Below are positions 32,371 to 43,174 of a stretch of 64,000 nucleotides of DNA, piece by piece. A model generated the notes under the pieces. It made no database searches, was not told the origin of the DNA, and saw only the letters and a list, made by a program, of their open reading frames with translations. A program made the translations under genes and the position numbers. Positions within the stretch are counted from its first letter, which is position 1, and each line of letters begins with the position of its first letter. Location of the stretch: contig NC_092875.1 in assembly GCF_028372415.1 (NCBI RefSeq), forward strand, positions 405,612,739-405,676,738. Reading direction: 5' to 3'. The DNA is from Notamacropus eugenii. Taxonomy: Eukaryota; Chordata; Mammalia; Diprotodontia; Macropodidae.

Positions 32371-33176
32371 CCAATGTAGTACTCTAATATTGTAGTTGGT
32401 CATTACATTTATTAGAGTGTACAAGTGTTTAAAAGGTTTTTTAAAAAAATATATAATTTTTGTTATTGTAGTTCTCTGTTCATTTTTGATACTCAAAATT
32501 TGACTTTTTCCTTTCTTTTTTTGTAATCAAATTAGCTAGTGGCCTGTCTATTTTGTTTAATTGTAGAGGGGAAGCTAACTTCTAATTTTATTTATTAATT
32601 CTTTTTTGTTTTACATGTTTACCTTTTTGATTTTTCAGAATTTCTATTTTTTGCATTTAATTGCTTTTGAAAAATTCATTCATTTACTAGGCTTTTTTAG
32701 TTACGTGCCAAATCAATTGATCTGTTCTTTTTCTTTTGTTAATTAAAGTTTTTAGAGGTATATATTTCCTTCCAAGATTGTCTTGTACTGCACAATTTTT
32801 GTATGTTGTCTCACTGTTGTCATTTTGTTTGATGAAATTATCTATTGCTTTTGTGATTTATTGTTTGATCCACTAATTATTTAGGATTAAGACATTTAAT
32901 TACTAAGAAATTTTTAGTCAATTCTTCAATGACCCTTTATATTATGTATAATTTTTATTACATTGCATTTGGCCTCTGCCCCCCCACATTACATTGCAAT
33001 AAAAGATACATTTAATATTTCTGCTTTTCTGCATTTGTTTTTGAAGTATTTATGCCATAATATATGGTCAATTTTTAATAGTTCCCTGCACAACTGAGTA
33101 ATATATATGCTCCTTGCTATTCCTCTCCAGAGACCCTATCATAATCTAAATTTTCTCAAATTTTCAGGTCCTTAGC

Positions 33177-33262
33177 TTCCCTTCCTTCCTTCCTTCCTTC
33201 CTTCCTTCCTTCCTTCCTTCCTTCCTTCCTTCCTTCCTTCCTTCCTTCCTTCCTTCCTTCCT
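33177..33262 (+). repeat. (CCTT)n microsatellite
   Basis: About 85 bp of nearly perfect CCTT tetranucleotide, positioned between the end of the L1 text and the CR1 fragment. Confidence 0.95.
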
Positions 33263-33800
33263 GAAAGGGGTGCACTGAGATCTCATCTATTAGTTTAGTA
33301 GTCCTGTCCAAGAAGAGAAATGAAGTTAATCTGGCATGACATGTTCTTGATGAAGCTGTGATAACTCTTTGTAATCACAAAGATGGTGTCCCTTCCTACA
33401 TTTTTGAAAAAGATTTCTTTAATGATCTGTTCTAGAATTTCCCAGGAAATCAAAGTCAAATTTGGGCTTTCAGTTTAAAAGAATTCTTCCTTTTTAAAAA
33501 TTAAACAATATTTGCTTTCTCCATTTTTGTGTCACGTCTCCCATTTTCCATGATGTTTCAAATATCACTGACAATGACCCAGGAATCACATCTACCAGTT
33601 GTTTTTGGTTGTGAGGAAATAGTTCATCTGGGCCAAGTAATGTGAATTGATCGAGGGCAATTAGACACATTTTTCCTATATCATTACATATTTTGGATAT
33701 CAATTCCCTTTTAGTTATTTTTGTTCTGTCATTTTCAGGGCAAATGTCAAATAGAAAATAGAAGACAAAATAGAAATAAAGCACGAGGGAGAAGCACTGC
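33263..33800 (-). mobile_element. CR1/L3-type LINE reverse-transcriptase fragment, minus strand
   Basis: The minus-strand frame from 33784 contains LLGPDELFPHNQKQL, then VIPGSLSVIFETSWKMGDV. This is the region just before the CR1 polymerase core (GPDGIHPRVLRELADV ... PLSIIFERSWESGEVP in vertebrate CR1). Farther along the same strand, 33360-33300, out-of-frame text resembles the next block ('GF.K..SC..NLISF'). Several frames are needed to follow it, so it is an old dead copy. Confidence 0.75.
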
Positions 33801-34684
33801 TTTCCCCCTCGTGTTGGTCATCATCATTCCATCCACCCCAAGATCCTATTCTGTTGTTGATCTACATTTTTCTCCCAATATACATTAAAAATATTGTTGT
33901 TATGTTTAGTTTCCATTGCCAGGCCAAGCTTATACCTGGCCATTATTTTACAGTACTTTACCATGTTCTTATTTTGCTTGTTCCATCTTCTGTATATTTA
34001 TTCTCTAATTGTATGTTGATTTGTGAGTTACCAATTCATCTACTTTGATATCTTCAGACAAATCTCATCTCCCTTTGGTGTCATTAGAATTTTACACTTG
34101 AACATTTTTTATACCCACAGAACTACTTTTCCTGAAGCATTTTGTCCCATGAGATCCCATTTATCCTTCTAGATGTTTTTAAATCTGATTTCTAAAATTT
34201 TGGATGAATGTCGTATCGAAAAAGGATTGACAATGATTATGACATCTTGGGCAAGAAATTGAAGAATATTAGGGTACAAATTGGGTTTTCCTCAGTGTTA
34301 CCCATTGAAAGCAATCCTCCTTAGGTTCCTTTTAGAAAAATTGTATTTGTCCACATGAATCACCAGAAGTGGGCAGTTGTTATCCATTTTGATAAGTCTT
34401 GGTAGATTCTCTTATATCTTTAGTACATGCCCTGCGGGGGAGGGGGAACATTGTGTTATCAGTTGAGCAGGTGATCACCAACTACTTTTCTCTTCTTCCT
34501 CTGACCCTTACTAAATGATCTCTCTCTCCTGACAGCTTCTCTGGGTCTACTATATCACTCCTTGGAGGACAAACATCTTTTTTCTCAGGATATTCATATC
34601 CTTTCTCTTCTGGAAGAGCCTGAAATCTGCTTTTAAGTTCTAATTCTACAACTGTCCCTTCCTTCCTTTTCTCCTGTATAACAT
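33801..34684. other. Unclassified sequence before the HAL1
   Basis: A/T-rich DNA that looks repeat-like ('gagatcccatttatccttct', 'cttgggcaagaaattgaag') but that I cannot assign. It continues on the other side of the HAL1 insertion at 37486. No open frame with a domain. Confidence 0.35.
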
Positions 34685-35739
34685 TCTTCTATTCTCTCTT
34701 TTTAAAAAAAATTTATTTATTTAACTTTTAACATTCATTTTCACAAAATTTTGGGTTCCAAATTTTCTCCCCCCTTGTCCCCTCCCCCCACCCCAAAACA
34801 CCGAGCATTGCAATTGCCCCCGTCACCAATCTGCTCTCTCCTCTATCATCCCTCTCTGCCCTTGTCTCCATCATCTCCTCTGTCCTGTAGGGCCAAATAA
34901 CTTTCTATACCCCTTTACCTGTATTTCTTATTTCCTAGTGGCAAGAACAGTACTCGACAGTTGTTCCTAAAACTTTGAGTTCCAACTTCTTTTCCTCCCT
35001 CCCTCCCCACTCCCTCCCTTTGGAAGGCAAGCAATTCAATATAGACCAAATCTGTGTAGTTTTGCAAATGACTTCCATAATAGTCATGTTGTATAAGACT
35101 AACTATATTTCCCTCCATCCTATCCTGCCCCCAATTACTTCTATTCTCTCTTTTGATCCTGTTCCTCCCCATGAATGTCGACCTCAAATTGCTTCCTCCT
35201 CCCCATGCCCTCCCTTCCATCATCCCCCCCATCCTGCTTATCCCCTTATCCCCCACTTTCCTGTATTGTAAAGATAGGTTTTCATACCAAAATGAGTGTG
35301 CATTTTATTCCTTCCTTTAGTGGAATGTGATGAGAGTAAACTTCATGTTTTTCTCTCACCTCCCCTCTTTATCCCTCCACTAATGAGTCTTTTGCTTGCC
35401 TCTTTTATGAGAGATAATTTGCCCCATTCCATTTCTCCCTTTCTCCTCCCATATATTTCTCTCTCACTGCTTGATTTCATTTTTTTAAGACATGATCCCA
35501 TCCTCTTCAATTCACTCTGTGCACTCTGTCTCTATGTGTGTGTGCATGTGCGTGTGCATGTGTGTGTGTGTAATCCCACCCCGTACTCAGATACTGAATA
35601 GTTTCAAGAGTTATAAATATTGTCTTTCCATGTAGGAATGTAAACAGTTCAACTTTAGTAAGTCCCTTATGACTTCTCTTTGCTGTTTACCTTTTCATGC
35701 TTCTCTTCATTCTTGTGTTTGAAAGTCAAATTTTCTTTT

Positions 35740-36640
35740 CAACTCTGGTCTTTTCATCAAGAATGCTTGAAAGTCCTCTATGTCATTGAAAGACCAATTT
35801 TCCCCCTGAAGTATTATACTCAGTTTTGCTGGGTAGGTGATTCTTGGTTTTAGTACTAGTTCCTTTGACTTCTGGAATATCCTATTCCACGCCCTTCAAT
35901 CCCTTAATGTGGAAGCTGCTAGATCTTGTGTTATCCTGATTGTATTTCCACAATACTTGAATTGTTTCTTTCTAGCTGCTTGCAATATTTTCTCCTTGAC
36001 CTGGGAACTCTGGAATTTGGCCACAATGTTCCTAGGAGTTTCTCTTTTTGGATCTCTTTCAGGTGGTGTTCTGTGGATTCCTTGAATACTTATTTTGCCC
36101 TCTGGTTCTAGAATCTCAGGGCAGTTTTCCTTGATAATTTCATGAAAGATGATGTGTAGGCTCTTTTTTTGATCATGGCTTTCAGGTAGTCTCATAATTT
36201 TTAAATTGTCTCTCCTGGATCTATTTTCCAGGTCAGTTGTTTTTCAATGAGATATTTCACATTATCTTCCATCTTTTCATTCTTTTGGTTTTGTTTTGTG
36301 ATTTATTGGTTTCTCATAAAGTCATTAGCTTCCATCTGTTCCATTCTAATTTTGAAGGAACTATTTTCTTCAGTGAGCTTTTGAACCTCCTTTTCCATTT
36401 GGCTAATTCTGCTTTTGAAAGCATTCTTCTCCTCATTGGCTTTTTGAACCTGTTTTGCCAATTGAGTTAGCCTATTTTTCAAGGTGTTATTTTCTTCAGC
36501 ATTTTTTTGGGTCTCCTTTAGCAGGGTGTTTATTTGTTTTTCATACTTTGCTTGCTTGTCTCTCATTTCTCTTCCCAGTTTTTCCTCCACCTCTCTAACT
36601 TGATTTTCAAAATCCTTTTTGAGCTCTTCCATGGCCTGAG
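35740..36640 (-). pseudogene. Decayed L1-type ORF1 of the HAL1
   Basis: Two in-frame blocks remain on the minus strand. At 36632-36303 a 109-residue heptad-rich coiled coil (MEELKKDFENQVREVEEKLG...) corresponds to the ORF1p trimerisation domain and ends at a stop after FMRNQ. At 36195-35896 a 100-residue block (MRLPESHDQKK ... RTPPERDPKRETPRNIVAKF ... AARKKQF) corresponds to the RRM linker and C-terminal RNA-binding domain. About 107 bp between them include a stop and a frame change, and a further stop follows STLRD. ORF1p binds its own RNA in the retrotransposition particle; this copy cannot make an intact protein. Confidence 0.85.
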
Positions 36641-36849
36641 CCCATTGAGTGGGCTGGGATATGGAAGCCTTGACTGCTGTGTCTTTGCCTGATCGTAAGT
36701 ATTGTTCTTCCTCATCAGAAAGGAAGGGAGGGAATACCTATTCACCAAGAAAGTAGCCTTCTATAGTCTTATTTTTTTTTCCCTTTTCTGGGCATTTTCC
36801 CAGCCAGTGACTTAACTTCTGAATATTCTCTTCACACCCACTTCACCTC

Positions 36850-37472
36850 CAGATCTGCCCAGCCAGCGCTTGGGGTCTGAGATTCAAATGCTGTTCCCAA
36901 GCCTCAGGGCTTTGGGCGGGGGCGGGGCTGCTATTCAGTGTGAGATCAAGTTCAGGTGCTCAGGTGGGGACAGGGCTGCCTCTCAGGCTCAGTTCCCTCA
37001 GGGGGTTTATGCACAGACCTTCAACAATGGATCCTGGCTCCTGCCTACTTGGGGAGCCCTGGTCTGCTCCCGCCTCTGCTGCTGCCTCCTGAGGGGGCCT
37101 GAGTTATGGGGGCACCCCACTCCCCTCTCGACCCACCAAAGAGACTCTCTCACTGACCTTTGTCACCTGTGGGTGGAGGGACCTGCGTGGCTGCTGGAGA
37201 TTCTGTCCCTGAAGCCTGCTTGGATCTGCTCCTCTCGGTGCCACGCGGCCAATGCAGGGCTGTGCTCGGCTCCACGTCCACAGCATGATGGACCTTTTGC
37301 AAGAGGTTTTCAGGCTCTCTGGAACAGAAATCTCGTCTGCTCCATTGTTCTGTGGCTTCTGCTGCTCCAGAACTTGTTGCTCCAGAATCTTTTTTACAGA
37401 TATTTTATGGGCTGTGGGTTCGGAGCTAGCGTATATGAGTCTTTCTACTCTGCCATCTTGGCTCTGCCCCCC
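36850..37472 (-). promoter_or_regulatory. HAL1 5' UTR with YY1 site and GC box
   Basis: The first 620 bp of the element are GC-rich compared with surroundings. On the minus strand CAAGATGG starts at position +13 of the element (37460-37453), essentially where primate L1 has its YY1 site. A GC box (plus strand gggcgggggcggggc, about 36914-36928) is a likely Sp1 site. This is the expected internal promoter of L1-type elements; present activity is unknown. Confidence 0.6.
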
Positions 37473-37485
37473 TCTTCTATTCTCT

Positions 37486-37999
37486 TAACACGGACAAAGA
37501 TCCAGTCTCCCCTTCTCCATGGTAGGTTCATTTTCCCCGCTTCATTGAAGTCTTGCATCTTTTTCCTTTTTGGCAGATTTCCTCCTTCTAACAAACTGGA
37601 GTGTGGGGAGGTATTCTTTGAGTCTGTTCACATTCTGCCCAGGGAAGGAGGTCAGCCTACATTTGGAACATAGCTAACTATAGTAAAATTGCAACTATCA
37701 TACACTCCATGAAAGTCACTGCACAATTTTTCTTGCTCTTTTTGACTGAGATTTTAGACCTTTTTTTTAAAAAAAGAAAAAACTACTTGTGGATATTTAC
37801 ATCTAAACCCTAAGTTCCTTATCAAAACTTTTATATAAAATTGTTTCCTCTTGGTAGTGATAGATGTAATGATATTCCCTTCCATAATCTCAACAACAGT
37901 TTCACATTTATACCCACCTCCTCTTCAAACAGGCAGGAAATAGGCATTTATTATTATGTGACAGACCCTGTGCTAATCACCACAAGCAAAAAACCAACA
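37486..37999. other. Unclassified sequence after the HAL1
   Basis: Continuation of the sequence seen at 33801-34684. At 37945-37985 'ggcatttattattatgtgac' with 'ccctgtgctaatcacc' may be a reversed L2 tail. No gene. Confidence 0.35.
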
Positions 38000-38770
38000 G
38001 CAATTCCTCACTAACCTCCTCTCTGTTTCACCGGTTGGCCCCATCTATTCTATCATTTTCTCCTACTCTCTCACTGTTCCACTTACCTCATCTTACCTTG
38101 CCTTTTCTTGCTAACTACTTTCTTTTCCTTCTTGAGTATCCTTTTCAGCTTCTACTTCTTAATCCTCCCTGAGTTTCCTCAACACTTTTTGGATCTTTTG
38201 CCTTAATTATCCTTGATCCCATTCCTCTTTCAACCCTGATGTAGATTCGGGACCAGTAATTGGTTCTGGAAATTGTTCTCTTTCAGACTTTCCTTAATTC
38301 TTCCAAATTTCTTCTTCCCAGATTCAACCTCTCTACTTCACTAATCTAAATCCCTCCAAGTCACCCACATGATTCTTTTTGCCTTCAAATTAGATTAACA
38401 TCCTTCTATTTTCTCCTACTACATTACCCTGAACCTCCTTCCACAGAAGTCCTATTTTCTAGGAACTTATGATCAGGATAGATGAGACACTCAATCTCAT
38501 TAAAATCATCTGTTCTTGGACAATAACTCTCCTTCAGATTATGACTTCACGTTTTGTTGACGAATCAGATCTTAAACTGTATATGTTATTCTATTGTAAC
38601 CTTGATATTATATCATTCCATATTGTAAAATATTGATTTGTGTATATATTTTATACTTTATCCACAAATATAAGCTCCTACAGGGTAGGAATTGTAATTT
38701 TTTTTTATCGTTATATCTCTAGTCACCTAGCACAAAGTTTTGTGCATAATAGGTGCTTTTTAACTTTATA
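38000..38770 (+). mobile_element. L2 LINE, plus strand, decayed
   Basis: The end is secure: 'aatataagctcctacagggt', 'aggaattgtaattttt' and 'gtgcataataggtgcttttt' (38560-38770) form an L2 3' terminus. The upstream pyrimidine-rich 550 bp ('cctcctctctgtttcaccgg', 'cctcatcttaccttgcc') resemble L2 ORF text but are less certain. Confidence 0.6.
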
Positions 38771-40179
38771 TTTATGTATATATTTTGTATAACTTTATAT
38801 TTCTATAAAATGAAGTGGACAGAGCTAAGGCTAGAAAAAAGTTTGGGAAAGTAAAAGAACATGGAGAAGGTACAAGGAAGTGAAGGGGCCTAATAAAATA
38901 AAGTTACTCAGGCTATTCAGGTGTATGTAAACTACAGACTGGAACCAAATTGGATTAGACCTGGTAAAGCATACAGAAGAACCACATTTCTACATTTATC
39001 AGGAGAGTTCTCTGTTATTGCCTGGGGGGCAGGTAGGGAGGATGGGGTAGTAGCATGTCAAAATAGGGAATAAATGAAGACAGAATAAACAGGTTTCTCT
39101 AAAGAGAAAAGAACCTAGAGAGGGGGTGGCCTCAGGTGGCTAGACACCAGCGACCTTCATCACTGACAACTTTATAAGTGACACATAACAACCTCTTAAC
39201 CTGGACAAAGTTGGACTACATAATTTTATCATGCCTGTAACTTGTCTTCCCATACACACTGTAGTTTGTTCTAGTAGAAACTCCTCTGCCTGTAGTTAGC
39301 CCAGTTACTGCCACAATACAAACACACTCAGTCTGTGTTTGAACTGTGTCTGAGATTGTTGCTGAGTCACTACAAATGGCTATGAAAGATGTATGGGTGA
39401 GAGTTTGGAAGGGGTAGTCATAGCCCAAGAAGTAGATTTCTTTCTCTCTTCTCTCCTGCTCATAATCACTCCAAACCCTGGGAAGAGGTTTTACCAAAAG
39501 CATCTGGTCTGAGCCTGCTATTTTGCTGCAGATCCTTGTGGTCCATTTTCTTTTTCCCTATTCCCCATAAGCCTCTCATTCCCAGGATCATGAGAGTGGC
39601 AGTGTCTCCATATCAGTCTAGCTTGAACTTCAAGGGCTTAGCTGCTACTTCCAGCCTTGCCCTAAGTGAAAACACTATCGAATGTTGATCAAAAGAAGTT
39701 CTTCCAGATCTGAGTAACTAGTTGTGAAATAATTTTTGTGATTACAGTTTACAAGCTTAATTAGTAAACTGGGAAATAAACCTCTCCAACCTGAGAAAAT
39801 GAAAACTTGAGATACTCCCAACAAACACCTAAGGTTTCCCTGAAAGTTGCCTGACTCATCCATCTCTCTTTCTTCCCTCCAGCTGGTGTCTGGCACACCT
39901 TGCTCCTTCATGCAGAATTGATCCATTTTCTGCAGCTGGAATCTGTAGACTGCTGAGGTCATCTAGGACCCCATTCTATAGCTGTCTGCCAAAAGTAGTA
40001 ACTTAAAAGAAAGTTCCCTGGAACGCAGGGAAGGTTGAATTGTAGAGCAGAACAACACACCCTGAAAAAATGCACTTTGCCTACTTTAACAGAAACACAA
40101 TGTCTAGAACAAGATAAACTTTTGGTCTGTCTTGTACTTTTAAACCACATTGAATGTGTTAAGTGCTAGGAGCCACATT
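38771..40179. other. Intergenic, no gene or clear repeat
   Basis: About 1.4 kb. Minus-strand frames of 95 codons (39216-39503, 39675-39962) lack domains and splice context. 38815-38960 may be old reversed L2 text ('gaagtgaaggggcctaataa'). Nothing else is supported. Confidence 0.4.
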
Positions 40180-40350
40180 TGAGGCATGGCATTGCCTGAT
40201 CATACTACATTCAAAGGAAGGTGATTAAGATGGTGAAGGCAACTCAAAACCATGTCACAAAATTAAAACAAATGGGAAGGTTTATCCTGGAGGAAAAAGA
40301 TTTGGTGAAGGACACATGATCCCTCTATTCAGATATTTGAAGATGTCAGA
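40180..40350 (+). mobile_element. CR1/L3 LINE 3' end, plus strand
   Basis: 'gtgattaagatggtgaaggc', 'gaaggtttatcctggagg', 'gacacatgatccctctattc' and 'agatatttgaagatgtc' follow the well-known CR1/L3 end ('accaggatggtgagggg ... tttagcctggagaag ... tatttgaa'). Confidence 0.8.
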
Positions 40351-40489
40351 GACTCAGACACTCATAAGATCAGACCATCCACTGTTCTGGGTCTCTTGGT
40401 TGCTTCTGAACATTCTCTTAATTTTCTGAAGAGACTGTAGAGAGCTGGGAATGCACTCTTTTGGGCATCAGAGAGCTCAATACTGGTGC

Positions 40490-40746
40490 ACAGTAAATAG
40501 ACCACTGGATTTGACCTCAGATGACCTGTGCTCAAATGCTGATCCTGGAATTTACTACCACTGTGACTGTGAGCATGTCATTTGACTTCTATGAGAGATA
40601 GAATGAGTGTACTCAGTTAAGCTATTGATTTATGTTTTAAAAGCATTTGTCAATGAGCTCTTGTGAATTCATTAGAGTTGGACATGAGTTTCCTCACCTG
40701 TTAAAAGAAGGTCTTAGATTAGATGTTTTCCCTCTCTAAATCTATG
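40490..40746 (+). repeat. MIR-type SINE, plus strand, with internal insertion
   Basis: 'accactggatttgacctcag', 'ctcaaatgctgatcctgg' and 'tgagcatgtcatttgact' form the first part. About 90 bp of other sequence follows, then 'gtttcctcacctgttaaaag' and 'ctctctaaatctatgac' complete it. Confidence 0.7.
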
Positions 40747-42274
40747 ACATTGCATTTCCCCAAAAATTTGAGATTATTTTATGGAGATTAGCTCTAGGAC
40801 CTACTTGTTCTCTGCTCTTTTCAGGGTTGCAAGGATGTATACCTTGCCTTGGCCTAGTATAAAATCTGATCTCCATAGATACAATCCAGAATTGGTCCCT
40901 TGAATCTACATTAAAGGCTATACTAGTTACACCCACATATATGTCCCTATGGGTTTCCAAACATATAGCCTTTTCCTTTCAGCACAGATTTACTTTCTTC
41001 AGAGATGCCTAACTTCCCTAATGACTGGTAACAAGTTCTTTCTTTGACCTCATTATCCCAGAGCCAGACTACTCTATCATCCCTTCTGAGTCATAGGCAG
41101 TGTCCCTGAGGAGTTGGGTGTTTCTTCTTTAATGCCATTGGTGCAAACTTCCAATATTGTGTCCTCTGACACTGTTAGGTGCTGGTGATTAGATTCCCAG
41201 TTCTGTTTAGGCAATCAATAAAAATTCTCTTTACAAAGGCATATCTTACTCGAAGATATAGCAAGAAAAAATTATAAATATTTCTCCCCAGCTCCTCAGG
41301 GGCACAATCTCTCCTCTACTTTCTCAGTGTCTGGGATAAGTGGGCTCAGATGGAACACAGTTTCTACATGGCCTTGGTCCCACCAAGAACACTTCCAAAT
41401 GGGACAGCTCTATTGGATGAATCCTCTCTCCTCTTTCTTGGGGCAGTGCTGGGTTAGGTGCAAAATCTGGCATGGATTCCACTGAGACTTCCAGGTGACT
41501 TTATAACCTTATCTTACAGAGCTCACAAAGATTCTGACCTCAACTAAAATGAAAAAAAAACACCTTGGCAGAGAACTGAGGCTCATTTTCAATTGGCCAC
41601 ATGGTAGACCTGGCGAGGAGAGAGCTGAAGGTTTCTTCCCTTTTAGCATTGTTTTTTATTGGATTCTGTCAGTGAAGGAATCAAGCTAAAAGAAAAGAAT
41701 AGATCAAGAGAGGCTGACTAAGGACTTTTGAAGACACCCCCAGTTATAGTTTCCCAACCGCAGCCAATCAAAGAGGATGAAATCACCACATGGTTAGCAG
41801 ACCAGAACCAGTTTCCAAAGGTCCACAAATGCTCCAAAGACTCTCCAAGGCATTTTCATTACACTTAATTAAGACTCTGTAGATGTGAGTTCCCCAGCCA
41901 ATTTTCTTCATGGGGAGTTGCTTCAGGTCAGCATATCAATGCACTGTGTCCAAACTAATGACTGTACTTTTTGTTCTTAATAGTCCCCTGTTATACTGGG
42001 TATGGTGATAGTGACACATTTTAGCTCCAAAGTCATTTATCATAGAGAGAAGCAGCAGAGATCAGGTGATCAACAAATGCCTCTTGAACACTGATTCTAC
42101 ACAAAAGAATGTGACAAAAATATTTTCAAGACAACAGCAATTATCTCCTGTATATTTAGTGTTTTATAAAAACTGCCAAATTTGTTTCTTGAAATTAAGG
42201 ACAGACTCACTATGCCTGACAATTTAAAACAACAAAACATGTAAGCAAAAGATCTGCCTTCACCTTGGCTGCAT

Positions 42275-42277
<3 letters not shown>
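40747..42277. other. Intergenic, no gene
   Basis: About 1.5 kb with no recognisable repeat, RNA or coding domain. The 72-codon minus frame at 40742-40960 is unsupported. Confidence 0.4.

Positions 42278-42311
<34 letters not shown>
42278..42311 (+). repeat. (CA)n microsatellite
   Basis: Seventeen or so uninterrupted CA units; the minus-strand CVCV frame is its shadow. Confidence 0.95.
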
Positions 42312-42312
<1 letters not shown>

Positions 42313-42329
42313 GTCACCTGATAAGGGAG

Positions 42330-42515
42330 AAAGAACTTGTATTTGGAGACTGGAAATCTATGTTTTCATTATGACTTTGCCATATATTGGCTGTGTGACC
42401 TTGGACAACTTATTTAACTTCTCTGGGTTTCCTTTTCCTTAATTATTAAATGAGGAGATGGGGTGACATGGTCTTTAGAACCCCACTTCAGTTGTAATCC
42501 CTATGATTCTAGGTA
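42330..42515 (+). repeat. MIR-type SINE, plus strand
   Basis: 'gtatttggagactggaaatc', 'ggctgtgtgaccttggacaa', 'cttatttaacttctctgggt' and end 'taatccctatgattctagg'. Confidence 0.85.
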
Positions 42516-42834
42516 CTGTTGGAAGAATATATTTATTATCAAGGAAGTTGTCATTGTATTCCCCCCATACTGGGTAAGATTCCTATTCTTTTCTGATAGG
42601 GGAAGAAAAGAGAGGGACAGGGAAGAAGATGTGATCGATTTTATCATTAAATTTTTATGTATTTGACAAAATTCCTTAAACCTGAACATTTCCATGTTAT
42701 ACAGAATAGAAAAAAGAAGATTGCACATGAAACCAGAAGTCTCTGTTATGCACAGTTCTGAAGAGAAACTGACTAAGGTCTTTTGAAGGCACTCCAGTTC
42801 TACAATTCAATATCCACTGAGCCACCAGACCTAG

Positions 42835-43082
42835 TACTAGAAGGAATTACCTAAGAAGTCATTCACTCCAATTACCCCTTTTTACAGATAAGGAAACTGA
42901 AGCCCAGAGTAGAGAAGTAACTTGCCCAAGGTCATTAACTAGAATGAGGGATATCCTGTTTCATTGATATCCCTAGTGCTTGGTTCACAGGAGATACCTA
43001 ATAAATAAATCCTTGTTGATGGATCAATAGTGACAGAGCTGAGACTCCAGTCCATTGTGCTTCCCACTATAACCCAGTGCTT
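42835..43082 (-). repeat. MIR-type SINE, minus strand, with L2 tail inserted
   Basis: 'acagataaggaaactgaagc', 'aacttgcccaaggtcattaa' and, after a break, 'gtgacagagctgagactcca' are MIR reversed. At about 42958-43025 a plus-strand L2 3' end ('atccctagtgcttggttcac', 'acctaataaataaatcctt') interrupts it. Confidence 0.8.
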
Positions 43083-43174
43083 CATTCATTAATTCTCTGA
43101 ATTTATCATCTTAGGAGACAAAAATTTAGCTAAACTTTCTAACTGATTTGATCTCAAGAGATAAAAGGTAAATA

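Larger units (their letters stand above)
29345..33176 (-). mobile_element. Old L1 LINE ORF2, antisense, with nested insertions
   Basis: The minus strand carries L1 ORF2 from reverse transcriptase (high coordinates) to C-terminus (low coordinates). Plus-strand landmarks are 'cttatttcactttgtatatg' (29380), 'gttcatatcttttgaccatt' (30510), 'ccaaatgaattttattactg' (31212), 'aatttgattggtatagcgtt' (31775), 'gcctgtctattttgtttaat' (32543) and 'ttgcatttggcctctgcccc' (32964). L1 segments are 29345-29940, 30461-31222, 31742-31800 and 32371-33176. Between them lie a CAA-tailed repeat, an L2, a MIR and a second L2. The reading frame is destroyed; it is among the oldest L1 copies here. Confidence 0.75.
34698..37472 (-). 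mobile_element. Full-length HAL1 (ORF1-only half-L1), minus strand
   Basis: Exact 13-bp flanks tcttctattctct (34685-34697 and 37473-37485) form a TSD around 2,775 bp. On the minus strand it begins GGGGGGCAGAGCCAAGATGG, like the 5' end of other mammalian L1s. A GC-rich 5' UTR comes next, then an ORF1 region (coiled coil plus RRM/C-terminal domain, about 36635-35740), and then G-rich 3' UTR text. It ends 'tgaatgttaaaagttaaata' plus an A-rich tail. No ORF2 endonuclease or reverse transcriptase is present, which fits the HAL1 class, moved in trans by L1. The long TSD and full length suggest it is younger than most repeats here. Confidence 0.85.

Noticed and set aside
33177-33262. Regularly spaced repeat that might suggest a CRISPR-like array
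   Set aside because: It is a (CCTT)n microsatellite with no spacers, in a vertebrate genome.
33782-33813. Short hairpin cacgaggg ... ccctcgtg
   Set aside because: Eight-base stem with a 16-base loop and no miRNA-like length or conservation evidence; likely chance.
36870-37673. Treating the 267-codon plus frame as a host gene
   Set aside because: Its first three-quarters are antisense to a transposon 5' UTR. It is reported only as a positional analogue of ORF0.
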